A DNA stretch of 64,000 nucleotides, from contig NZ_FZOF01000007.1 in NCBI RefSeq assembly GCF_900188405.1, positions 186,001 through 250,000 of the forward strand, given 5' to 3'. The notes beneath the pieces are model-generated. The model had not been told where the DNA came from, searched no databases, and saw only the letters and a program-made list of their open reading frames with translations. Origin of the DNA: Actinacidiphila glaucinigra (GTDB lineage: Bacteria > Actinomycetota > Actinomycetes > Streptomycetales > Streptomycetaceae). Position 1 is the stretch's first letter. The number at the start of each line of letters is the position of its first letter. The position numbers and the translations under genes are program-made. Below are positions 45,676-53,240 of this stretch, in pieces.

Positions 45676-46885
45676 TGGGGGGCAGATCCGTGCCGGTGCC
45701 GCGGCGGCGCACGGCCACCAGGTCGGTGCGGGCGGCACCCGCGGCCGCCGGCTGCGCGGTCTCGCCCGCGCCGTGGGCGTGGCCGCCGCAGGGGCCGCAG
45801 CCGCCGCCCTCGGCCTCGCCGTGCGAGCCGCAGCCCGCGGAGGCGTGGGCACCGCAGCCCCCGGCCGCGGCCGCCGCGTCCGCGCGGTGCACGGGCAGGG
45901 TCACCTCGCCGGCGCCCTCCACCTCGAAACCGGCGTCCGCGATCATGTCGAGGTCGGCCCTGCCGGCCTGGCCCTCGCTGGTGAGGTAGTCGCCCAGGAA
46001 GATGGAGTTCGCCAGGTGCAGCGCGAGCGGCTGCATGGTCCGCAGGTGCACCTCGCGGCCGCCCGCGATGCGGACCTCCACATCGGGACAGACGAACCGC
46101 ACCATCGACAGGATCCGCAGGCAGCGCTGCGGGGTGAGGTTCCACTCCTTCGCCAGCGGAGTGCCCTCGAAGGGGATGAGGAAGTTCACCGGGACGGAGT
46201 CGGGGTCCAGCTCGCGCAGCGCGAAGACCACGTCGACCAGGTCCTCGTCGCTCTCGCCCATGCCCGCGATCAGCCCCGAGCAGGCCGACAGGCCCGCCGC
46301 CTGGGCCTGTTGCACCGTTTCGACCCGGTCCGCGTAGGTGTGGGTGGTGGTGATGTCCCCGTAGGTGGCCTCGGAGGTGTTGAGGTTGTGGTTGTACGCG
46401 TCGGCGCCCGCGCCGCGCAGGCGATCGGCCTGCCCGTCGGAGAGGAGGCCCAGGCAGGCGCAGACCTCGACGCCCTCGTTCTGCTCCTTGATGGCCTCGA
46501 TGGTCCTGGAGACCCGGTCCACGTCGCGGTCGGTCGGGCCGCGCCCGCTCGCCACCAGGCAGACCCGCTTGGCGCCGCCGGCGACCCCCGCCGCCGCGGC
46601 GGCCGCCGCCTCGTCGGGCTTCAGCCAGGTGTACTTGAGGATCCCGGCCTCCGAGCCGAGCCGCTGCGAACAGTACGAGCAGTCCTCCGGGCACAGCCCC
46701 GACTTCAGGTTGACCAGGTAGTTCAGCTTCACCCGGCGGCCGAACCACGCGCGGCGCACCTTGCCGGCCGCGGCCACCACGTCGAGGAGTTCCTCGTCGG
46801 AGGTCGCCAGCACGGCGAGCGCCTCCTCGCGGGTGGGCAGCTCGCGGCGCAGGCCCTTCTCCACCAAAGCATTGAGCAGTTCCAT
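45668..46885 (-). CDS. bioB: biotin synthase with Cys/His-rich C-terminal tail
   Basis: A 405-residue radical-SAM enzyme that inserts sulfur into dethiobiotin. The radical-SAM cluster motif CPEDCSYC (C65, C69, C72) is present; [21 protein letters not shown] and AGGREVH contribute further conserved residues of the [2Fe-2S] site, including Cys and Arg. The protein is about 60 residues longer than E. coli BioB; the extra tail contains C344xxH347, C352xxH355 and C363xxC366xxHxH, a dense metal-ligand cluster. Role of the tail is unknown: possible Fe-S or metal storage/delivery. Starts at ATG 46885 (MELLNALV), with AGGA upstream. Divergent from bioF. Confidence 0.97.
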   Translation of the reverse strand: MELLNALVEKGLRRELPTREEALAVLATSDEELLDVVAAAGKVRRAWFGRRVKLNYLVNLKSGLCPEDCSYCSQRLGSEAGILKYTWLKPDEAAAAAAAGVAGGAKRVCLVASGRGPTDRDVDRVSRTIEAIKEQNEGVEVCACLGLLSDGQADRLRGAGADAYNHNLNTSEATYGDITTTHTYADRVETVQQAQAAGLSACSGLIAGMGESDEDLVDVVFALRELDPDSVPVNFLIPFEGTPLAKEWNLTPQRCLRILSMVRFVCPDVEVRIAGGREVHLRTMQPLALHLANSIFLGDYLTSEGQAGRADLDMIADAGFEVEGAGEVTLPVHRADAAAAAGGCGAHASAGCGSHGEAEGGGCGPCGGHAHGAGETAQPAAAGAARTDLVAVRRRGTGTDLPPNA

Positions 46886-47034
46886 GCCGCGATCCTGACG
46901 CACGGCACGGGCCGCGGCCAATGGGACATCCCACAAGACCGCTCGCTCAGGGTGTGTGCATCACCACACCGTGCGAGACGGTCCGGCACACTACGGTGCT
47001 GCCGAACCCTCCGAGCCGACCCCAGGGAACGACC
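46886..47034. promoter_or_regulatory. bioB/bioF divergent regulatory region
   Basis: This 149 bp region holds two operator candidates: a perfect palindrome TGGGA-CA-TCCCA at 46922-46933, and an inverted repeat GGTGTG-N8-CACACC at 46951-46970. They lie between divergent biotin genes and could be bound by a BioQ- or BirA-like repressor, shutting both transcripts when biotin is high. Neither matches a consensus I know well, and which regulator binds is inference. Confidence 0.5.
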
Positions 47035-48183
47035 ATGACCCGCGACCCGTTCGACTGGATCGACGCGCACGCCGAACGGCGCCGCGCCGCCGGACTGGTG
47101 CGCACCCTGCGGCCCCGGCCCGCGCACTCGCCCCTGCTGGACCTCGCCTCCAACGACTACCTGGGGCTCGCCCACCACCCCGAGGTGACCCGGGCCGGTG
47201 CGGATGCCTGCCTGCACTGGGGCGCCGGCTCGACCGGATCCCGGCTGGTCACCGGCAGCACACAGCTGCACGCCGAACTGGAGGCCGAACTCGCCGCCTT
47301 CTGCGGCTTCGAGGCGGCGCTGGTCCTCGCCTCCGGTTACGCCGCCAACCTCGCCGCCGTCACCGCACTCACCACCGAGCCGGGCACGCTCATCGTCTCC
47401 GACAGCGGCAACCACGCCTCGCTCATCGACGGCTGCCGGCTCTCCCGTGCCGGCACCGAGGTCGTGCCGCACGCCGACACCGACGCCCTGCGCAAGGCGC
47501 TCGGCGGCCACGACGGGCCCGCCGTGGCCGTCACCGACTCGGTCTTCTCGGTGGACGGCGACGCCGCCCCGCTCCGCGCGATGGCCGCCGCCTGCGCCGA
47601 GCACGGGGCCGCGCTGCTGGTGGACGACGCCCACGGACTCGGGGTGCTCGGCCCCGGGGGCCGGGGGGCGGCCGCGGAGGCGGGTCTGGCGGGCGCGCCC
47701 GGACTGGTGTGCACCGCCACCCTCTCCAAGTCCCTGGGCAGCCAGGGCGGCGTGGTGCTCGGCCCGGCCCGGGTCATCGAGCACCTGGTCAACGCCGCGC
47801 GGACGTTCATCTTCGACACGGGCCTCGCCCCGGCCGCGACGGGCGCGGCACTCGGCGCGCTGCGCCTGCTGAGGCGGGAGCCGGAGCGTGCCGTACGGGC
47901 CCGGGCGGTCGCCCGCGAGCTGTACGAGCGGCTGGCGGGGGCGGGGCTGGACGCCACCGCGCCGGACGCGTGCGTGGTGTCGGTGCGGGCGCCGTCGCCC
48001 GAGGCGGCGGTCGAGTGGGCCGCGGCGTGCCGTTCGGCGGGTCTGGCGGTGGGCTGCTTCCGGCCACCGTCCGTGCCCGACGGGATCTCGCGGCTGCGGC
48101 TCACGGCGCGGGCGGATCTGACGGACCGGGAGATCGGCGACGCCGTGGGGACGATCGTCCGTACGGCGCCGCCGCGCCCCTGA
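47035..48183 (+). CDS. bioF: 8-amino-7-oxononanoate synthase
   Basis: A 382-residue AOS family PLP enzyme: condenses pimeloyl-thioester and alanine to 7-keto-8-aminopelargonate. Motifs: DLASNDYLGLAHHPE, GSTGSRLVTGSTQLHAELE, DAHGLGVLGPGG carrying the PLP-binding Asp, and TLSKSLGSQGG with the Schiff-base lysine. Starts at ATG 47035 preceded by AGGGAACGACC. Divergent from bioB-bioA-bioD, so all four biotin genes are under the control of one intergenic region. No BioC, BioH or BioW gene is seen nearby. Confidence 0.97.
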   Translation: MTRDPFDWIDAHAERRRAAGLVRTLRPRPAHSPLLDLASNDYLGLAHHPEVTRAGADACLHWGAGSTGSRLVTGSTQLHAELEAELAAFCGFEAALVLASGYAANLAAVTALTTEPGTLIVSDSGNHASLIDGCRLSRAGTEVVPHADTDALRKALGGHDGPAVAVTDSVFSVDGDAAPLRAMAAACAEHGAALLVDDAHGLGVLGPGGRGAAAEAGLAGAPGLVCTATLSKSLGSQGGVVLGPARVIEHLVNAARTFIFDTGLAPAATGAALGALRLLRREPERAVRARAVARELYERLAGAGLDATAPDACVVSVRAPSPEAAVEWAAACRSAGLAVGCFRPPSVPDGISRLRLTARADLTDREIGDAVGTIVRTAPPRP

Positions 48184-48185
48184 GG

Positions 48186-48437
48186 TCAGGGGCGTTCGGT
48201 CAGGCTCCCCGTCGTTACGGCGGCGAGGAACTCCGCCCAGGCCGCCGGGGGGAAGAGCAGGGCGGGGCCGCGCACATCCTTGGAGTCGCGTACGGCGAGC
48301 TGTCCCGAGAGCGGCCCGTCCCCGATGAGGGCCGTCTCGACGCAGTTGTTCGCCGCCGTGCTGTAGCTGCTGCGTCGCCAATTCACGCCGAAGAGGGACG
48401 CACTGGAGGTGACGTACTGAGGCAGAGCGTCGGACAT
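48186..48437 (-). CDS. DUF397 domain protein
   Basis: An 83-residue protein with the DUF397 core: WRRSSYSTAANNCVETAL, RDSKDVRGPALLFPPAAWAEFL. These small proteins occur next to XRE/DUF5753 regulators in Streptomyces (WhiJ-type loci) and are thought to work with them as an antagonist or effector. It is encoded just downstream of the XRE gene (15 bp) and probably in the same transcript. Convergent with bioF, two bases between stop codons. Confidence 0.9.
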   Translation of the reverse strand: MSDALPQYVTSSASLFGVNWRRSSYSTAANNCVETALIGDGPLSGQLAVRDSKDVRGPALLFPPAAWAEFLAAVTTGSLTERP

Positions 48438-48452
48438 GGGGGGTGTGCCTCC

Positions 48453-49304
48453 TTACGCGCCTTTGCGGATGCCGGAGATGAAGGACAGCGACTGCTCACT
48501 CGACAGGGCATGGGAGCGCAACCGATTGAAGGCAGCACCGTACGCCCTGACGTCCTCGTGCTGATCCAGATAGAGACTACTCGTCAAATGGTCGAGAACA
48601 ACCACGTCGAGATCAGCAATGCGCGGAAATGAGAAGATTACGAAAGGGCCTGTGACGCCTATATGCCCACCGGCCGAGAAAGGCAGCACCTGCAGATGCA
48701 CATGAGGCAGTGAACCCAGCTCCACAAGATGGCTCAATTGCGCCGCCATCACTCCGGGACCCCCGACGCTGCGGCGCAGCACCGCCTCGTCCAGCACCGC
48801 CCACAGCTCCAGCGGCGGTTCGGCGCGCAGCACCGCCTGGCGGGCCATCCGCACCTGCACCAGGGTCGCGATCTGCCGCGGACCGAATTGCGGGAGGACG
48901 GAACGGGTGAGCTCGCGGGCGTAGTCCGGGGTCTGCAGCAGCCCCGGCACGACCGTCGTCTCCAGGGTCCGCGCCCGGCAGGCGTCGGTCTCCAGGGAGA
49001 TGAAGTCCCGGTAGGCGGAGGGGAGTTCCTCCCGGAACTCATGCCACCAGCCGCGCCGGTCGCCCTCGCCCGCGAGGGCGGCGAGCATCTCCCGCAGCCG
49101 CTGGTCGCGCACTTCGTACACGTCCAGCAGCGCCGTCACGTCCTCGGGGCGCACTCCGCTGCGGCCGGTCTCGATCCGGCTCACCTTGGACTGGTGCCAT
49201 CCCAGGCGCTGGGCGGCCTCACCGCTCGTGAGCCCCGCCGTGTCGCGCAGACGGCGCAATTCCGAGCCGATCTTTCGGCGGCGTACCGCCGGCACCTGCT
49301 GCAT
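48453..49304 (-). CDS. XRE family regulator with DUF5753 (Scr1/WhiJ type)
   Basis: A 283-residue regulator. Residues 15-65 form an XRE helix-turn-helix: ELRRLRDTAGLTSGEAAQRLGWHQSKVSRIETGR. Residues 100-275 are DUF5753 (Scr1 family) with FISLETDACRARTLETTVVPG, LQTPDYARELTRSVLPQFGP, and HVHLQVLPFSAGGH. In S. coelicolor, WhiJ paralogs of this type influence development with a DUF397 partner and an anti-sigma-like ATPase, all three of which are present here. An intergenic 12 bp AT palindrome at 49409-49420 is a candidate operator. A GAGGTGCACACA upstream gives the ribosome binding site. Confidence 0.92.
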   Translation of the reverse strand: MQQVPAVRRRKIGSELRRLRDTAGLTSGEAAQRLGWHQSKVSRIETGRSGVRPEDVTALLDVYEVRDQRLREMLAALAGEGDRRGWWHEFREELPSAYRDFISLETDACRARTLETTVVPGLLQTPDYARELTRSVLPQFGPRQIATLVQVRMARQAVLRAEPPLELWAVLDEAVLRRSVGGPGVMAAQLSHLVELGSLPHVHLQVLPFSAGGHIGVTGPFVIFSFPRIADLDVVVLDHLTSSLYLDQHEDVRAYGAAFNRLRSHALSSEQSLSFISGIRKGA

Positions 49305-49408
49305 GGTGTGTGCACCTCCCGGTTCCCGGCACCCTCGCCGGTCCCCGAGCGAAGTCTGCCGCGCAAATACGTTCTCTCGTAGCAGAGTTCACCGCTTTGG
49401 GCGACAGA

Positions 49409-49420
49409 TATATGCATATA
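49409..49420. promoter_or_regulatory. 12 bp perfect AT-rich palindrome in WhiJ-type locus
   Basis: TATATGCATATA is a perfect palindrome, unusual in so GC-rich a chromosome, and lies 105 bp upstream of the XRE start and 173 bp upstream of the ATPase gene. A second imperfect repeat CTCT-CGTAGC-AGAG lies at 49374-49386. Candidate operator for the XRE regulator. The rest of 49305-49592 shows no gene. Confidence 0.45.
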
Positions 49421-49592
49421 GCTGTGGTGGCACCGGATTAAGGGCACGATGGGTGACACTCTGGCGCGTGAGTGCCGTACGGGGACGTGCCGCGCGGAAG
49501 GCGGGGCACGGCGCCTTCGGCCGTCGCGCGCGCGGCCACGGGCGCGGCGGGCGCCGGCGTCCTGGTCACGGCGGGAAAGGGACAGCGTCGCC

Positions 49593-50024
49593 ATGGCAGA
49601 CCACCAGGAAGCATCCGTCACCCTGCCGAGCGACCCTGCCTCGGTCCCCGCGGTACGCCGCTACGTGAGCGACCTGCTGGTGGAGTGGGGCATGCCCGAG
49701 GACTCGGACCCCGCCGACTCCGTGCGTCTCATCGTCTCCGAGCTCGCGACCAACGCGGTGCTGCACACCTTCGGCCAGTCGCCCACCTTCACCCTCGACG
49801 TGCAATTGGACCGGGACGAGCAACTGCGCATCGGGGTCACCGACAGTCACCCCCGGTGGCCCCAGCGGCTGCCCGCCGCCGTCCAGCAGGACAACGGCCG
49901 GGGCATGGTGATCATCCGTCACCTCACGGCGGAGGCGGGTGGCACGCTCCTGGTCACTCCCACCGAGGAGGGCGGCAAGACGGTGTGGATCAGCCTGCCC
50001 TGGGCCACCGCCACCGTCGAGTGA
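49593..50024 (+). CDS. anti-sigma-type ATP-binding protein (HATPase_c_2)
   Basis: A 143-residue histidine-kinase-like ATPase domain of the SpoIIAB/RsbW family. Signatures: N-box VRLIVSELATNAVLH, G1-like GVTDSHP (DxG-type loop is degenerate), and GRGMVIIRHLTAEAGG. Such proteins act as anti-sigma factors or partner switches. In Streptomyces a copy is usually found beside an XRE/DUF5753 gene and DUF397, as here. ATG at 49593 has AAAGGGACAGCG upstream. The gene diverges from the XRE regulator and converges with the NlpC/P60 gene. Confidence 0.88.
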   Translation: MADHQEASVTLPSDPASVPAVRRYVSDLLVEWGMPEDSDPADSVRLIVSELATNAVLHTFGQSPTFTLDVQLDRDEQLRIGVTDSHPRWPQRLPAAVQQDNGRGMVIIRHLTAEAGGTLLVTPTEEGGKTVWISLPWATATVE

Positions 50025-50120
50025 CACCGGTGGCCCTCAGTCCTCCCGGGTGAGCAGCAGCGCCTCGGCGCCCATTGGCACGCATCCCGGCGCATCGTCC
50101 ACGGTGCCGCGTCCACGGTG

Positions 50121-50166
50121 CCGGTCGCGTCGCCCGGGAGCCCCGGCTCCCGGGCGACGCGACCGG
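50121..50166. terminator. perfect 46 bp palindromic terminator
   Basis: CCGGTCGCGTCGCCCGGGAGCC at 50121-50142 has an exact reverse complement at 50145-50166. It lies between the ATPase gene and the convergent NlpC/P60 gene, two bases before the latter's stop codon, so it serves as bidirectional terminator. Confidence 0.8.
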
Positions 50167-50168
50167 GG

Positions 50169-50642
50169 TCACTTCACCCGGCCGTACCAGACACTGCGGC
50201 TCCAGATCTTCTCCAGCCGCACCCGCCCGCCGGGCTTGGGGGAGTGCCAGATCTTCCCGTGCCCCGCGTACATCCCCACGTGGTACACGTTGCTCCCGTA
50301 GTGGAAGAAGACCAGGTCACCGCGGGTCCGTGCGGACTTCCGGATGTGCCGGACGCTGTTGTACTGCGCCCCCGCGGTGCGGGGGAGTTTCTTGCCCGCC
50401 TTCTTGAAGGAGTAGAAGGTGAGTCCGGAGCAGTCGAACCTGCCGGGACCCGCGGCCCCGTACTGGTACAGCGCGCCCTTCTTGGACGCCGCGATCTTCA
50501 GGGCCTTGGCGGAGACCGTCGCCGCCTCGGCCTGCTGGGCGAGTTCGGGCAGTACCGCGGGACCGGCCACGGCGGCCGCCGTGAGGGCGGATACCGCCCC
50601 CAGCCGGCACAGGACCCCGGACATGGCTGTCGGCGCACTCAT
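50169..50642 (-). CDS. secreted NlpC/P60 family peptidoglycan hydrolase
   Basis: A 157-residue exported protein with a signal peptide (about 1-41, ending AEAA) and a short NlpC/P60 papain-like domain: FDCSGL (catalytic Cys71), NVYHVGMYAGHG (His121) and KIWHSP (third polar residue His133). These enzymes cleave D-Glu-mDAP/LL-DAP bonds in the stem peptide. No other domain is present. ATG at 50642 follows GAAGGGTTGCGC. The gene is preceded by a c-di-AMP riboswitch (50655-50831) and, farther up, a Crp-like site. Streptomyces resuscitation-promoting factor and other wall hydrolases are controlled the same way, linking it to spore germination or growth. Confidence 0.9.
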   Translation of the reverse strand: MSAPTAMSGVLCRLGAVSALTAAAVAGPAVLPELAQQAEAATVSAKALKIAASKKGALYQYGAAGPGRFDCSGLTFYSFKKAGKKLPRTAGAQYNSVRHIRKSARTRGDLVFFHYGSNVYHVGMYAGHGKIWHSPKPGGRVRLEKIWSRSVWYGRVK

Positions 50643-50654
50643 GCGCAACCCTTC

Positions 50655-50831
50655 GTCGTCCGCCTGCGAAGGATGACCTGTCGGGTTCGGGCAGGCGAAG
50701 ATGCCCGGCCGCGGATGCGGCTTCACCCCAAGGGTCCGGCGACCGGCGCCGGACCCGTCGTGCTCGGGTCCTCCGCTCCTGCCGATGCGTCGTCGTCGAC
50801 CTGGCATCCGCGCGGCGGCAGGATTCGGCGT
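50655..50831 (-). promoter_or_regulatory. ydaO-yuaA leader (c-di-AMP riboswitch)
   Basis: Reading the minus strand, the leader has the recurring landmarks of the ydaO/c-di-AMP element in the right order: an initial GCCGAATCCTGCC at 50818-50830, GGAGCGGAGGACCC (50766-50779), TTGGGGTGAAGCCGC (50717-50731) and CCGAACCCGACAGGTCATCC (50671-50690), finishing CGCAGGCG just ahead of the ribosome binding site. The short distance to the start codon (about 12 bases) is compatible with control of translation or a terminator that overlaps the leader end. c-di-AMP binding turns expression off in this class. Length about 177 nt. Confidence 0.8.
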
Positions 50832-50923
50832 CCGCGCGGACCGCCCCGCCGGGATGACGGGGGCTTGTCGTCGAAGGGATGATCACCCACCGAAGCGTCC
50901 GATTCCCAGCGCAACCGGTCGAA

Positions 50924-50945
50924 TGTGAGTCTGTTCACGACTCAC
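50924..50945 (-). promoter_or_regulatory. Crp-like site and 21 bp palindrome upstream of riboswitch
   Basis: TGTGA-GTCTGT-TCACG at 50924-50939 matches the Crp consensus TGTGA-N6-TCACA in nine of ten half-site positions. It is part of a larger perfect inverted repeat GTGAGTC-N7-GACTCAC (50925-50945). It lies about 95 bp before the c-di-AMP riboswitch, a promoter-proximal position. In S. coelicolor, Crp activates wall-hydrolase genes. Confidence 0.55.
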
Positions 50946-51010
50946 CTATTCGGGTGGACTTCACGACACATGGCCCGGACTGACGACTCGAAAGCAGTCG
51001 AACACCAGGG

Positions 51011-51154
51011 ACGGAGCGTCAGATTCCGGATGGGTGCGGCCATATCGCGCAACTCGGGTCCACTCTGCCGTCCACGGCAGATACAACGATCGGGCGAGTC
51101 CATTCGGTTCGAGTTCGCGCCGCCCGAACGGACCAGTGTGTCGTGACGCTCCGT
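51011..51154. repeat. 11 bp inverted repeat enclosing unassigned 120 bp
   Basis: ACGGAGCGTCA at 51011-51021 is matched by TGACGCTCCGT at 51144-51154. Within the enclosed stretch there is another hairpin, CTGCCG-TCCA-CGGCAG. The region is lower in GC than its flanks (about 55-60% by eye) and carries no coding frame with proper codon bias; it may be a non-coding RNA or part of a promoter for the NlpC/P60 gene, in front of which it lies. Confidence 0.35.
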
Positions 51155-51459
51155 CAGCGAGGCGTTGACGGCGGCAAGGTGACCTGACTCGTGCGCCGTT
51201 CGCCGTCGAGCACCCGCAGCGCCCGTTCCATCGTCGCCGTGTGCACCTCGTTCTCCCCGCGCGTGTGCATCAGCGTCAGCGCGTCACGCAGCTCCGTGGC
51301 CCGTCCCACCAGGGCCTGCGCGGCGCGCAGCGCCCCGTAGGTGTCCCTGGAGCGGGACGGGTTGATCCGGCCCAGCAGGTCCACGACGCCCAGGTAGGCG
51401 TCGACGAGCTCGCCCTCGGCCCGGGTCAGGGCCGGGAGCGGGGGCAGTTCGGGCACCAC
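51154..51459 (-). CDS. small conserved hypothetical protein in clpP operon
   Basis: A 101-residue helical protein without recognised motifs. It includes LTRAEGELVDAYLGVVDLLGRIN and a long amphipathic helix ALRAAQALVGRATELRDALTLMH, suggesting coiled-coil or helix-bundle structure. Starts at GTG 51459 (or 51456), six bases after the clpP stop; the two are co-transcribed. Possibly a partner or adaptor of the ClpP, which is only suggested by position. No signal or membrane segment. Confidence 0.65.
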   Translation of the reverse strand: MVPELPPLPALTRAEGELVDAYLGVVDLLGRINPSRSRDTYGALRAAQALVGRATELRDALTLMHTRGENEVHTATMERALRVLDGERRTSQVTLPPSTPR

Positions 51460-51465
51460 TGCCGG

Positions 51466-52107
51466 TCACCGCAGGGCGCGCGGTGCGCGGCCGGCGCCGT
51501 CCTTGCGGCTCACCGTCAGCCGGTCCACCAGGCCGTAGGCGAGCGCCGACGGGGCGTCAAAAATGGTGTCCCGCTCGATGTCGGCCCGGATCCGCTCCGG
51601 GTCCTGCCCGGTGTGCCTGACCAGGAGCTCCTCCAACTGGTCGCGCCGGCGGAGCAGTTCCCTGGCCTGGATCTCCAGGTCGGCCGTGGTGCCCTGGATC
51701 ACCTCGGCGAACGAGGGCTGGTGGATCAGCACCCGCGAGCCCGGGGTCGCCAGCCGCTTGCCGGGCGTTCCGGCGGCGAGCAGGACGGCCGCCGCCGAGG
51801 CCGCCTGGCCGACGCACACCGTCGACACGGCGCAGCTGACGAACTGCATGGTGTCGTAGATCGCCGTCATCGCGGTGAAGGACCCGCCGGGGGAATTGAT
51901 GTAGAGCGAGATGTCCTGCTCCGGGGCGGCGGCCTCCAGGTGGATCAGCTGGGCCATCACGTCGTTGGCCGAGGTGTCGTCGATGGGTGTCCCGAGCAGG
52001 ACGATGCGCTCCTGGAGCAGCTTGGAGTACGGGTCCATCGAACGCACGCCCTCGCTGGTGCGCTCGGTGAACTCGGGCAGGACGTAGCGGGCGGTCGGTC
52101 GAAGCAT
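51466..52107 (-). CDS. clpP: ClpP-type ATP-dependent protease proteolytic subunit
   Basis: A 213-residue ClpP: a tetradecameric serine protease fed by Clp ATPases. The catalytic triad is present: Ser104 in GQAASAAA (family GxxAS), His129 in LIHQPS and Asp180 in [25 protein letters not shown] is the conserved substrate strand. The N-terminal [20 protein letters not shown] resembles the Streptomyces ClpP3 type rather than housekeeping ClpP1/P2, so it is probably one of the extra ClpPs, whose activation pattern differs. ATG at 52107 follows GGAGGTGCAGCG. It diverges from a Phd/YefM antitoxin across 84 bp that contain a perfect palindrome. Confidence 0.93.
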   Translation of the reverse strand: MLRPTARYVLPEFTERTSEGVRSMDPYSKLLQERIVLLGTPIDDTSANDVMAQLIHLEAAAPEQDISLYINSPGGSFTAMTAIYDTMQFVSCAVSTVCVGQAASAAAVLLAAGTPGKRLATPGSRVLIHQPSFAEVIQGTTADLEIQARELLRRRDQLEELLVRHTGQDPERIRADIERDTIFDAPSALAYGLVDRLTVSRKDGAGRAPRALR

Positions 52108-52156
52108 CGCTGCACCTCCGTGGGCACCTGGGCAGGGGTGCCCGTCGCTGTAAAAA

Positions 52157-52173
52157 ATGTACAGGACGTACAT
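52157..52173. promoter_or_regulatory. palindromic operator between clpP and antitoxin gene
   Basis: ATGTAC-AGGAC-GTACAT is a perfect 6+6 inverted repeat with 5 bp spacer, in an AT-rich island (TGTAAAAAATGTACAGG). It sits about midway in the 84 bp between the two divergent start codons. Likely operator of the Phd/YefM protein, controlling both transcripts. Confidence 0.6.
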
Positions 52174-52191
52174 CTCGTTATGATGGGGAGC

Positions 52192-52485
52192 ATGGCCCAC
52201 GAAGTCCCGGTGACACAAGCGCGTGCGGAGCTGGCGGAGCTCATCAACCGCGTCGTCTACGGCGGTGAGCGGGTGGTCGTGACCCGTCACGGCAAGCCGC
52301 TGGTCGCTCTCGTCTCCGCCGCTGACCTGCAACGACTCCAAGAACTGGACGCCGCCCCCGAGGAGGCGGTGGTCAGTACGGTCTCCTCGGTGCGCGGGCC
52401 GGTGTCCGCCACGGGCGAACGCCGCCGCTTCGGCATCGCCGCGGAGCACCGCGGCTCGACGAACGCCCGCCACGACGGGACCTGA
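52192..52485 (+). CDS. Phd/YefM family antitoxin, no toxin partner next to it
   Basis: A 97-residue Phd/YefM antitoxin. The N-terminal domain has the characteristic [20 protein letters not shown] and [22 protein letters not shown], the DNA-binding and dimerisation fold (about 1-55). The C-terminal half is polar and probably disordered, where a toxin would bind. No RelE, YoeB, VapC or Doc gene follows for more than 700 bp, so it is an orphan unless the toxin lies elsewhere. It is divergent from clpP with a shared palindrome. ATG at 52192 follows GGGGAGC. Confidence 0.88.
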   Translation: MAHEVPVTQARAELAELINRVVYGGERVVVTRHGKPLVALVSAADLQRLQELDAAPEEAVVSTVSSVRGPVSATGERRRFGIAAEHRGSTNARHDGT

Positions 52486-52891
52486 GCGGGGCTCGCCGCG
52501 GTCCGTGTGCGTGGCGGTGGGCGCGGCCGTCTCCCGCGCGGTGAGCGCCGCCACCGGCACGGGGCCCCGTGCATGGTGGCGGAGGCGTCACAGCGGATCG
52601 GGGAGCCCCCGGCGATTCGGGAAGTGCTCCGGTGCGCAGACCACTCCGGGGGAGGGGCCGCGCGCCCGCGTCCGGCCCGGCGCGACGCGCGCCCGTTCGG
52701 CCCGTTTCCGTTGGCGCGCACCCCTGCCCGGGACTCCCGCCGAGGCACAGGGCCGCGCGCTGTCGCCGCCCGGATCCGGCGCGGTCCGGCGAGGCCGGGA
52801 GAACCGCTGCGCGCATCCGGGATGAGCTCCTGAGGGATGGTGCGGTACGTCCTCAGGGCGGTGCGGCGCGGATCGGCCGTGGGGGGCCGCC
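52486..52891. other. intergenic region before ure operon, left part
   Basis: This 406 bp stretch has no frame with convincing codon bias on either strand, no clear hairpin terminator and no repeat. High GC and skewed composition produce several spurious short frames, which were left out. Confidence 0.4.
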
Positions 52892-53152
52892 ATGTCCTTC
52901 GCCGCCGGGAGCCGGACCCCGCACGTGCCGCCCGCGGACGGTGGGCAGGGCCTGACCCCGGCCGTCGAGAATGCGCCCGGTGGGCCGGCCGAACCCGTGT
53001 CGCACGCCGGGCAGCTGACGCGCCGTGGCATGCTGCCGGGGGACGCCGACCCCGACGAGGCCGCCCGCGCCCTGATCGGCAGCGGCCGTCCTGGGGCTGA
53101 CGCTTCACCCCGCAGGGCGGGAGTTAACGCGGACGAAACGCCGCCGAACTAG
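52892..53152 (+). CDS. small hypothetical protein upstream of ureA
   Basis: An 86-residue frame from ATG. Third positions are about 95% G/C up to residue 67 while second positions are not, the signature of real coding sequence here; the bias is lost in the last 19 codons. The text contains [20 protein letters not shown], an acidic helix-like segment, and no known motif. It lies 88 bp before ureA on the same strand. It may be a genuine small gene, possibly frameshifted near its end. Confidence 0.4.
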   Translation: MSFAAGSRTPHVPPADGGQGLTPAVENAPGGPAEPVSHAGQLTRRGMLPGDADPDEAARALIGSGRPGADASPRRAGVNADETPPN

Positions 53153-53240
53153 CCTGCGGCTTCCGGACAACGGCAGAGCGGATCCGCAGGCCGGGACGCC
53201 CCGCGGACCCGTTCACCCGGGACGACTGCGAGGTGTGGCC

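Noticed and set aside
50925..51146. 73-residue plus-strand frame beyond the NlpC/P60 promoter
   Set aside because: Third codon positions are not GC-rich, and it covers the Crp-like site and the inverted repeat.
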